This document shows positions 18,302-27,000 of a DNA stretch of 64,000 nucleotides, piece after piece. Made by a program: the position numbers and the translations under genes. Position 1 is the first letter of the stretch. Every line of letters begins with the position of its first letter. Below the pieces are notes generated by a model that ran no database searches, had not been told where the DNA came from, and worked only from the letters and a program-made list of their open reading frames with translations. Origin of the DNA: Roseovarius sp. THAF9 (GTDB lineage: Bacteria > Pseudomonadota > Alphaproteobacteria > Rhodobacterales > Rhodobacteraceae); NCBI RefSeq assembly GCF_009363715.1, contig NZ_CP045404.1, forward strand, positions 3,626,001 through 3,690,000, read 5' to 3'.

Positions 18302-20047
18302 ATGCGTTTCTTGCTTAAACACAAACCTGCGATCCTCCTAACTATTTTCCCGTGCGCGGCACTTTTTTTGCTTGCTTTTGTCCTTCGTGCACTGGGCGTC
18401 GACTATGGCTATTTCCATGGCGACGAGAGGATCTCGGATGCCGCCAAGGTGCTGACGGGGGATCTGATTCCGGGACAGCACTTCTACCCGCCGTTCATAA
18501 ACTACGTGAACGGAATCGCTTTTGGAGCCCTCTTTGCCGTCGGCCTTCCTTTCGGGTGGTGGGATGGCGTCGGATCCTTTCGTGCGCAGTACTTCGACGA
18601 TCCTACGGTATTCTACGTCACCGCCAGGCTGGTCACGGCGGCTTTCGGTGCGCTTTTGGCACCGATCTTCTACCTCTGCGCGCGCCGAATCGGTCTGGCC
18701 CCGGGTACCTCGCTGATCACAGGGTTGCTGGCGGCGCTTTTTCCGCTGGCGGTCTACCAGTCTCATATCGCAAAGGGCGATGTTGCGATGGCGACGTTTA
18801 TCGTGGCAGCCATCGCCGCGACGCTGGCGCGCGTCGGCACAGACCGTCCGTTCCGCTGGGACGCGCTCTTCGGTCTTGCTGTGGTACTGGCCCTAAGCTT
18901 CAAGCATTCCGCCGTGTTCGTGCTTGCGCCGCTTGCTCTCGGACACCTGCTCATCTTGGGCTTTCGCGAGGGCGCGCGTGCCGCCGGGCTGGCTTTCTTG
19001 CGAGGTATCATCGTGGTGTTGATCCTCTGGCCAATCCTAAACATCGGCACCATTTTGGACTTCAAAACCTTCCTCGAGTACCAGCAAATTCAGTCGGTTA
19101 TGTCCATTCGTGGCAACGATGGACCGTTGAGCGGTGTCGCAACCCTGGCCGCACGACTGCCTCATCTCGTGCTTGGGCTAACCCCGGTCTTTGGTCTTGT
19201 CGCCTTGGTGTTTCCCGTTTGTCTGCTCGCACCGATAATTGCGCGGCGATTCAAGCCACACCTGCTAATGATCTGGCTCGCCTTGATGATCGGCACGCTC
19301 AGCACGGCGGTTCTGGTTGGTCCGCGACAGCCCGAGCACCTCTGGATCGGCAACTTCGCTGGGTTCCTCCTTTTGGCCGGGCTGGGTCTGGCCGGGTTGC
19401 TTTCCGGCGTGCGATCCGGCCTTCGCCCTGTGGTCACGGTTCTGATCATCGCGGGGGTCGGTCTTGCGACCTTGGGTGCCGCACGTCCGATCATGCAGGC
19501 CATCGCAGACCCGGTCTATCTTGAGACTGATGACATTCTGCGCGACCGGTATGTCGGTACACGGGTGCTCAGCATGGTCGAAACGGACATACCGATCAAG
19601 GAGGCTGCCCGCGATATGCAGATCGCTCGCTGGGAGCGACTGGCCGAGAAGTACCAAGTGACATTACCTGACATGGCCGAGGAACGGTTGCAAAAGACTG
19701 AGGCGCCTGACGCTCAGTTCATCTTTCCCATGCCAGTTGCGATGTACGGGCTAGAGCACGTCGATGAGGACGCCGAAGACTACACCGTTCAAGCCCATGC
19801 CTGGCCCTTGCAGTCACAGGAATGGCAGTTGGACTACTGGCTGAAACAAGGGTTTACCGTGGTGATCCTCAAGGATCTCGACTACATGCGCAACGAGGTC
19901 TCCTCGCAGCTCATCCGTGCCTTTGCAGAAGAACTGGTCGGGCGCTGCACGATCGTCGACAGTATCGAGCCGAGAAAGCCACTTTTTCTCGAACGAGAGA
20001 TCAGCGTCTTCGAATGTGCCGAGGCAGACGATAATGCGAGTGGCTGA
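18302..20047 (+). CDS. GT39/ArnT-like membrane glycosyltransferase
   Basis: About 581 residues with roughly 11 membrane helices. After the first helix comes GVDYGYFHGDERISD, which has the Asp-Glu pair in the first periplasmic loop typical of PMT/ArnT-type (GT39/GT83) enzymes. These use polyprenyl-phosphate sugars as donors on the outer face of the inner membrane. A soluble C-terminal region of about 170 residues follows. Divergent from the HAD-UbiA gene, which could make its donor. The start is unsure: the ATG at 18302 precedes the first helix and is preferred over the GTG at 18254. The stop lies against an IS3 relic, but the reading frame seems complete. Confidence 0.78.
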   Translation: MRFLLKHKPAILLTIFPCAALFLLAFVLRALGVDYGYFHGDERISDAAKVLTGDLIPGQHFYPPFINYVNGIAFGALFAVGLPFGWWDGVGSFRAQYFDDPTVFYVTARLVTAAFGALLAPIFYLCARRIGLAPGTSLITGLLAALFPLAVYQSHIAKGDVAMATFIVAAIAATLARVGTDRPFRWDALFGLAVVLALSFKHSAVFVLAPLALGHLLILGFREGARAAGLAFLRGIIVVLILWPILNIGTILDFKTFLEYQQIQSVMSIRGNDGPLSGVATLAARLPHLVLGLTPVFGLVALVFPVCLLAPIIARRFKPHLLMIWLALMIGTLSTAVLVGPRQPEHLWIGNFAGFLLLAGLGLAGLLSGVRSGLRPVVTVLIIAGVGLATLGAARPIMQAIADPVYLETDDILRDRYVGTRVLSMVETDIPIKEAARDMQIARWERLAEKYQVTLPDMAEERLQKTEAPDAQFIFPMPVAMYGLEHVDEDAEDYTVQAHAWPLQSQEWQLDYWLKQGFTVVILKDLDYMRNEVSSQLIRAFAEELVGRCTIVDSIEPRKPLFLEREISVFECAEADDNASG

Positions 20048-20106
20048 CGCTTTGCGCGACGGCTTTGGGTCGCTGAAAGACACGCCCTTGTACACGGCAT
20101 GAATGT

Positions 20107-20700
20107 GAGAAATTTCTCGATCCCGCCAAAGCGGGTGGCGTCGGCCAAGTGCCGTATTGACGCCTGCGACGACGTGAGATGCTTCTGAGTGTTTGGTGGC
20201 GATACGGTCGGTCAGCGCATCACCGGCAATCTGCCGGGCACAGCGTGGTCGGCTGTTATAGGCATAGAAACCGCTGCGGGACGCCCCCGGCGTGCGCGAC
20301 ATCAACTGGATCAAATACGCGGCTTGGGTCGCGGTCAAGAACTTGAAGACCTCCGCGATGTCACATCGTTTTGTGCAAACCACGCCGCAGCCTTTGACAA
20401 GATATCTCGTTCTTGGCGCAGCTGCTTCACCTCGCGCCGCAACTGACGCGACCCTTCCAGCTCAGCGCCTGTCAGGCGGTCATCACGTTCACCATCCTCA
20501 GCTTCCGCCTGCTTGGCCCAGTCATGAATCGTGCCAGCGCAGGGTTCGTACTCCGCGCCAGGCATTCAACACTGCGCTCAGCTCGCGCTAGTGCAACCAA
20601 TTGCTCCCTAAATCCCGTCGGGTGCGGATTCCTCGTTCTCGGTATGAAAAACACACTCCCTCATCAGGGAAAAAGTGTCCACGAAACCGGGGGAACTCCA
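20107..20700 (-). pseudogene. Degenerate IS3-family insertion sequence (OrfA and OrfB remnants)
   Basis: On the minus strand, RTRNPHPTGFREQLVALARA followed after a frame change by EYEPCAGTIHDWAKQAEAED and LRREVKQLRQERDILSKAAA gives an IS3 OrfA broken by a frameshift. It is followed by OrfB-like sequence (VFKFLTATQAAYLIQ, SRSGFYAYNSRPRCARQIAG, DALTDRIATKH) that decays after about 90 residues, before any DDE residue. The right end at 20675-20700 (GTGTCCACGAAACCGGGGGA and following) looks like an IS3 terminal repeat. No partner end was found at the left, where the element meets the glycosyltransferase gene. This is a relic. Confidence 0.8.
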
Positions 20701-20708
20701 TAACTGCA

Positions 20709-23201
20709 TCACCATCTTCCGCTAAACACAGCGAAGAGGCCGAACCTTTGCAGAGCGAGGCAAGCAAGGACCGGAACGGCGATACCTGCGCCCAGCCCCG
20801 CGACTATGTGTATGCCCAGATCCTCCACACCGGCAGAGTAGAGCGCGCGCCGGGTCGCCGAGGTTGCAAAGACGTGCCAGAGATAAATGTAGAATGTATA
20901 GGGTGCTATGCGTTTGACAAACGGCAGGTACGCCGAAACGAGCAGGCAGAGGAACACAAGCGGCAGGCCAATCAGAAAACCCGCGGGATGTGGCATCAGC
21001 AGGACGCCCCCGGTCCGGTCGAACACCAGATAGGCGAAGACTATGCCTGCGAGCGACGTGGCGCCGATCACGATCAGGGTAAGCCCGGGCCGCTGCGCCA
21101 AGGTCGCGATCTTGTCGCTCAGCAGGATGCCCAAGGCATAGAATGGACCCAACACCAGGATGCCGTTAATCGACAGGATATTGGTCCCGAAAAGCCACGG
21201 CATCGCGATTGGCAACACCACGAGCGCAGAAAGTGCGATAAACCGCAGACGCTCCGGAAGCCGCATCGCGGCATAGACAACAACCACGAGGAGGATCAGG
21301 GTCTGGATGAACCAGAAATGCTCGTAGGGGTACAGGAATACATCGGCCAGTCCGGGAGGATGCGCGCCGGAACTGCGGCCGATTGCACTGACCAGACCCG
21401 CGAATGCCAGCATGCTCAGCACCGTGGGCACGATGAGCGTCTTGAACGTTGACTGGGCGAAGTTAGCTGGCCGCATTGCGGCTGTTCCCAGAAGGGCGAA
21501 GGACCAGCCGGAGACAAAGGCGAAGAGTGGCATCTTGAAATAGTTGGCGAACTCGTTGAAGAGCCGCATCGGATGATCACCCGGCAGGTGCAATCCGCTC
21601 TCGGGCGTGTCACCGATCACATGCGCCAACACGACAAGAAACGCGCATGCGGCGCGCGCGGCCATCTGGTCGAATTTCAGAGACCAGCCGTCAGAGCCTG
21701 CGGCCTGCGCAAGCTCACGAACTGTCGCTGTATGCCAATCGCCTGGATCGTGGCCAAGACTTTGTTCCAGAGCGAGGCTCAACTCGACATAGTCGAGGGA
21801 CGTCCCGCCAACCGACTCCAGTGTCGTGTCCGGCGTAATCTTCGCGCGGGGAAACTGCCGCTCGAACAACGCGATGACGGTGTCCAGACGAGTTGCCGCG
21901 CGGACGCGGGCAGGGGGCATGTCTGATGCAGGAGCATTGTCTTCCGACGCGGCCATGAGCGTCTCGCGCAAAGCTTTACGGCGAACCTTGTTGGTTTGGG
22001 TGCGGGGGATGTGGTCGATCTCGCTGACCTGCACCGCGCCTTTCAGCGCGGGATGGATGTCTGTCAGAACTGTTTCGGCGATCTCTTTCAGTGTCTCCAA
22101 CTCGAGTCCCGCATCCGGTTCGGTTGCGACCAGAACCTTTTCGCCTCGCAACGGATCGGAAAAAGGTGTGACCGCGACGCGGGTCGGGTCAGGAACAACG
22201 GCATGCAGCTTCTGCTCAATTGCTTCCGACGAGACTTTGACGCCAGACACATTGATCACGTCATCGGCACGTCCCAGAAACCACAACTGGCCATCCCGGA
22301 ATTCGCCAAGATCGTTTGACTGATACCACCCGTCCATATCCGTCAAATCGCGCTGTTCGCCTTGTTCCAAGGCATAAGAGGCCACGTGGGGTCCGCGGAT
22401 CCGGATGCGGCCATCCGGCGCCAGCGCGAGCTCTACCTCGCCGTAGGCATGACCAACGCCGCCGAGAGCCTCGCCTGTCGTCTCGGACACGATCTGAAAC
22501 GTGGTGCGCGATGCCTCGGTCATGCCGTAATGCATGACAATGCGAGCATTCGGGAAGATCTCGCAAAGGGCCGCCTTTTCTTCCGGCGCCATGTACTGAC
22601 TGCCAATTTCGATCCAGCGCAACCGCGCGCCGCATTGATCGAAGAGTTCCGGGTTGCGCAGGACGAGGCGCAGCAGGGTTGGAACCGCAGACAGCGCATT
22701 GACCTTCCCATCCCTCAGCATCGCTGCGAAGTCGGTCAGGCTGAAACCCTTTTCTGGGATGTAGGCCGCTCCGCCCGCGCGACACACGGCGCGGCAGCGA
22801 CCAAAACCGAAAGAGTAGTAGACCGGGACACCGATATACTCGCGGATGGTTTCATCAACTTCCATTACGTCGTTCAGTCGGCTGACGGTATCCGACAAAG
22901 CCCGATGAGAGATTGCGATGCCCTTGGGCGTGCCTTCTGTCCCGGACGTAAAGGTGATCTGCGCTATACTGTCAGGCGGGTACTCACCAAAAGATCGCTG
23001 CAGCCAGCCACCGCCCGACCGGGGTGACTCAACCGAGGTCAAACTGATCTGCGGCGGCATCTGAAGTGCGGGATCGTTGATCGGAACGACGATCGCCCCT
23101 GAATCGTAGAGATCAAAGATCGTCTCGACGTAGGCCGGCGCATTGACAGCCTTGACACCAACATAGGGTCGCGCGGTCTCTTGGTATGCTTTGACGGTCA
23201 A
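20709..23201 (-). CDS. Adenylation-ACP-acyltransferase-3 tripartite fusion
   Basis: 830 residues in three parts. Residues 1-415 are an adenylate-forming domain: QITFTSGTEGTPKG (A3), YGMTEAS (A5), RADDVINVSGVKVS (A8) and the TNKVRRKA lysine 405 (A10); the N-terminus is shorter than in full enzymes. Residues 435-500 are an acyl carrier domain with ESVGGTSLDYVEL, Ser468 being the phosphopantetheine site. From about residue 505 follows an acyltransferase-3 membrane domain (RAACAFLVVLAHVIG with His527, about ten helices). The layout implies activation of a carboxylic acid, loading onto the carrier, and transfer by the membrane domain to an acceptor, reminiscent of DltA-DltC-DltB in one chain. With a PKS and EPS genes nearby, acylation of the polysaccharide is the leading guess. 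The start is TTG at 23201 with an AGAGGG site, so the N-terminus is uncertain. Confidence 0.88.
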   Translation of the reverse strand: MTVKAYQETARPYVGVKAVNAPAYVETIFDLYDSGAIVVPINDPALQMPPQISLTSVESPRSGGGWLQRSFGEYPPDSIAQITFTSGTEGTPKGIAISHRALSDTVSRLNDVMEVDETIREYIGVPVYYSFGFGRCRAVCRAGGAAYIPEKGFSLTDFAAMLRDGKVNALSAVPTLLRLVLRNPELFDQCGARLRWIEIGSQYMAPEEKAALCEIFPNARIVMHYGMTEASRTTFQIVSETTGEALGGVGHAYGEVELALAPDGRIRIRGPHVASYALEQGEQRDLTDMDGWYQSNDLGEFRDGQLWFLGRADDVINVSGVKVSSEAIEQKLHAVVPDPTRVAVTPFSDPLRGEKVLVATEPDAGLELETLKEIAETVLTDIHPALKGAVQVSEIDHIPRTQTNKVRRKALRETLMAASEDNAPASDMPPARVRAATRLDTVIALFERQFPRAKITPDTTLESVGGTSLDYVELSLALEQSLGHDPGDWHTATVRELAQAAGSDGWSLKFDQMAARAACAFLVVLAHVIGDTPESGLHLPGDHPMRLFNEFANYFKMPLFAFVSGWSFALLGTAAMRPANFAQSTFKTLIVPTVLSMLAFAGLVSAIGRSSGAHPPGLADVFLYPYEHFWFIQTLILLVVVVYAAMRLPERLRFIALSALVVLPIAMPWLFGTNILSINGILVLGPFYALGILLSDKIATLAQRPGLTLIVIGATSLAGIVFAYLVFDRTGGVLLMPHPAGFLIGLPLVFLCLLVSAYLPFVKRIAPYTFYIYLWHVFATSATRRALYSAGVEDLGIHIVAGLGAGIAVPVLACLALQRFGLFAVFSGRW

Positions 23202-23980
23202 AGGTCCCTCTGAAATTCTCTTGGATGCCCTAATCGGTGAAATTCTGCGCGCACCGCGTCAACGGTTCTTGTGCGTGGAACGAAAAGCTCCTGAAAAACC
23301 AGAACTGACACCTAAAAAATAACACTATAAAAATAGGCTTGTCACAAATACCAAGACTCCTGTTTCTCGAATTGAAAAGCCCTTCGAGCGCAAACCTGCC
23401 TTCTTGTGGCAGCACTGACAACTTATTTTTGTTCCACGACTGCGAGTATTTTCGAGCCCAACTCGGACTCGGACCGACAAAGGCGAAGAACTTTTCGCAG
23501 TGTCGCGACTAATGAAGGCGAGGTGATCTCGAATGAGGTTACCAGATCGAGCCTCGGCGCCACGTGTCAGGACCTTTCCCGAAAACTGTCGCCACGGAGG
23601 TTTGCGCCAGCGCGCATCATTGTGGGCATCGTTTCGAGTCTATGGGGTTTCCGGTTCGTCGCATTCACTCACGTTTCGCAATGCCACTCTCAAAGCTGAA
23701 AGCTCCAGCTTCACCGAATTGGCGCACGGAGTTTTATCGGCTTGTTTGAGGCGCTCGGCGACGTCTGCGACTTGTTCACACCCTAGGAGTGCTAGAACTA
23801 CTTTCGCCAGGTCGGATACGCTACAACGTGAAATGGAACCGCTTTAGAAGACATGAAAACAAGCGGATCCCATCGATGCCAGATGCAAGAAAGCTCCACA
23901 AAAGGCCGGATAGATTGACGCATCCAATGCTGTAGGTGCCGTCGCCCCGAAAACACCTTGTGCAGGGGGCGTCCATAGCT
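23202..23980. other. Long intergenic region, no recognisable gene
   Basis: About 780 bases. The first 200 bases upstream of the fusion gene are AT-rich and probably hold its promoter. A 65-codon minus-strand frame near 23640-23850 has protein-like composition but no acceptable start codon and no known relative. The remainder runs into an IS end at 23995-24060. Confidence 0.35.
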
Positions 23981-23994
23981 CCACTCCTTTGAAG

Positions 23995-24060
23995 CCGCGA
24001 TGCGCCTGAAAGCCTCCGTTGCTCAAACCGCTGAATCTGCCCGGTGGGCGCTGACGTCAG
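23995..24060 (-). repeat. IS end matching the one at 6115-6180
   Basis: Read on the minus strand, GTCAGCGCC-ACCGG-CAG followed by GGTTTGAGCAACGGAGG and TTTC-GG--CATCG matches 6115-6180 at about 80 percent. It is probably the terminal region of the same IS family, left without its transposase. Confidence 0.65.
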
Positions 24061-24086
24061 ACAAGGTAGCTGACGTCAGACAAGGT
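24050..24086. repeat. Two-copy 19-base tandem repeat containing TGACGTCA
   Basis: GCTGACGTCAGACAAGGT at 24050-24067 recurs exactly at 24069-24086. Each copy holds the perfect palindrome TGACGTCA inside CTGACGTCAG. It lies just after the stop codon of the RTX gene and overlaps the edge of the IS end. Confidence 0.85.
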
Positions 24087-24097
24087 GAAGGGTCCGA

Positions 24098-27000
24098 TCA
24101 GAAGATGAAGTCGCTGGCATCCAGGTCGCTGAGGGACACGTTGTTGAGGATGATCAGGTTGCCGTTTCCGGTATCGATTTCAACATTGGCGCCCGCTTGC
24201 GTGGCCGCGCCGCTTGTGGTCGAACCCAAGTTCAGATCCGCCAGCGACGTGATCGAGGTGACCGCCTGAAGGTCGATCTTTTCCAGAGCGTTGAGTGCGT
24301 CGAAATCGCCCACCGTGTCCACACCGTGGCCGTCCTGGAAGACGAAGGTGTCGGCGTTGAAATCCCCGAACATCAGGTCGTTGCCCGCGCCGCCGTCGAT
24401 CGTGTCAAAGCCGGCATTCGCGCCGATGCGATCGTCGCCGCCGCCGGCCTCGATCAGGTCATCGCCGGTCTGGCCGAAGAAGGTGGTACTGTCATCGCCA
24501 CCGCGCATCGTATCGTTGCCCGAGCCGCCGAACTGGCCGCCGAAGCCTTCGTAGTCTTCCAGCAGATCGTCCCCGGCGCCGCCGAACAGCCGGTCAAAGC
24601 CGGCTTCGCCGTTCAGCGTGTCGTTGCCGTCTTCGCCGTAAATGTTGTCGGCCTGGGCGCCGCCATGGATCTCGTCATCGCCGGTGCCGCCCTGCAGCAG
24701 GTCAAAGCCGTCGCCGCCAAAGATCGTGTCGTTGCCAGCGCCGCCTTCGACACCGTCCACCGACGCGCCGAAGTTGAAGCCTGCGTCGATCCAGTCGTCG
24801 CCGTCCCCGCCAAAGAGACGGTCCGAGCCCAACCCGCCAAGCAGCGTGTCGTTGCCTGCGTCACCATGGATCTGGTCTGCGCCGTCGCCGCCATCAAGGT
24901 GGTCCTGGTCGTTGCCACCGCTCAGGAAGTCGGCCTGATTTTCGCCAAAAAGCGTATCGTTGCCGTCGCCGCCGAAAATCGAGTCGAACCCGGTGCCGCC
25001 CAGCAGGCTGTCGTTGCCGCCATTGCCGTTGAGCGTATCATTGCCGCCTTCCCCCTGCAGAACCTCGTCGGCGTCATTGCCGTTGAGCGTATCATTGCCG
25101 CCGTCACCCTGCAGAACGCCGGTGCCTGCGCCGCCGTCGATTCCCATCTCGTTGCCGATCGCCGTGACGATGTCAGCGTAATTCGCGCGCACCAGCGGGT
25201 GCACATCCGCAGGGATGTTGTAATCAGCCGGTGGCAGCGAACCGAACGTGTCGACATACGTCACCAGGCTCGCCAGGAAGTATTTCGTCGGCGTTCCGTG
25301 CGGGGCGTCATCCTCGTAGAGGTCAGTGGGCGACAGCTGGTTGAGGGGACTTTGGGTAAGCAGCGTGGACAGAACCGTTGCGACCGGGATCATCTTGATC
25401 TCGACATCCGGCCGGGCCGCCTGCAACGCGCTCATATACTCTGTGTACCAGTCGTTATACTCGCCCAGGTTATAGGCGTAATAGTCTGCGAGCTCCTGCG
25501 CGGAAGGCGGAAAAGATCCGGAAACGAATGGGCCCATGTCTGCCCAGCCCTGATAGATCAGGATCTCGACTCCCGGTTCGGCCGCGGTCACGTAGTCGAT
25601 TATATCGAGCGTGGATTGCACGGGCGAGCCGTTACCATCCCAGTAGGACTCGGTCGGCCCGCGCCACTGGACATAGTTCAGAGGATTGATCTGGACGGAC
25701 GTGAAATCCGCGTCCGCAAAGCTGATGTCGCTGTCCGGGCTCCAGGCGCTGGTCACGCCGTCGAAAGTCCAGTTGGCCTCAGGGCCAGAATTCTCGAAGT
25801 CGCGAAGGAAACTATACATACCCGACATCGCGTAGGTATTGCCATCTTGCGCGGCAAGACGCGCGAGCCAATAGGGGGTCGAGGTCAGGTCCGTGCCTTG
25901 ACCCCATTCGTGGTTCACCAAGCTGTTGCCAACCACGTAACTGCGCACATCCGAAACTGGCGTCGGAGCAGGTTCTACCGGTGTCAAATCCTCTCTCACG
26001 TTCACCGTCACGCTGGCAGTGGATTCGGCGCCGCTCGGGTCGGCGATGGTATAGGTAAACGTATCAGTCCCGGTAAAACCATCATCGGGGGTGTATCGGA
26101 CCTGACCATTATCAATAAGAACCTGTCCGTTAGCGGCTGCTCCAACGCTGTCAATGACAAGTGCGTCGCCATCGGGATCGCTGTCGTCGGCAAGAACGTC
26201 GATCAGAACGGTGTTGCCTTCAACCACCGCGGCAGCATCGTCCCGTGCCGCAGGAGCACCATTGGCCGGCGGTTCCACGGGATCGACGGGATCGACTGGG
26301 TCCACGGGATCCACAGGGTCGACAGGGTCGACAGGATTTCCCGGCGCGTTGAGCATCTGGTCGAGCGACAGGACGTCGCCGTTCTCAAACACGAACTCCT
26401 CGATATTGATTACGTATTTCTGACCACTGAATCCGGAAATGATATATCCGTCGCCCGACGCCGTGATGGCATAGTTCTCGGGCGCGCCGCGCAGCAGCAA
26501 TGTATCTTGACCGTCTCCGCCGTTGACGCCGTCATCGCCGTCTCCGACCATGAACCCATCGTCGCCTGCGCCGCCGGCAAGGAAGTCTTCCGCATCCGTA
26601 CCCACGATGATGTCGTCACCAGATGTACCGGTTTCCGTGACACCCTGAAGATAGGCCGGGTTTGCGCTGGCGCCCCACCAAGTCGAGGCGTTTTCCATTT
26701 GGTCGAAAATGTAGTCCGCTCGCGGATTGGTGTCGTTGAGACTGTCGAGAAGCCCCCAGGAGCCCCATTGCGATGCCGGCTCTACGTCAACGAACTGCAT
26801 GAAGGCGCCGTCTGAGACCTCGGTCCATCCATCCCACAACTGTTGATAAAGCGCCGCCATCTCCGGCCCGCGCACGTAGTCTGTGAAGAACTGGGTCAGG
26901 GTCTCGATCTGAGCTTGTGAAAGGCCGCTTACAGCAAAACTGTGATGCACATGCTGGCCGCCTTCATATGCGACGAGCCCCATTCCGTAATTCTCTGCGA

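Noticed and set aside
23640..23850. Minus-strand 65-codon frame with protein-like helical composition
   Set aside because: No ATG, GTG or TTG start near its beginning, no ribosome site, no recognised family.
26277..26335. Nine-base tandem DNA repeat, briefly considered as a CRISPR-like or minisatellite element
   Set aside because: It is the in-frame coding of the Pro-Val-Asp linker of the RTX protein; there are no spacers.
24197..26815. Long plus-strand frame of 872 codons
   Set aside because: Antisense to the RTX repeats of the large secreted protein; its sequence is a mirror of the repeat codons.
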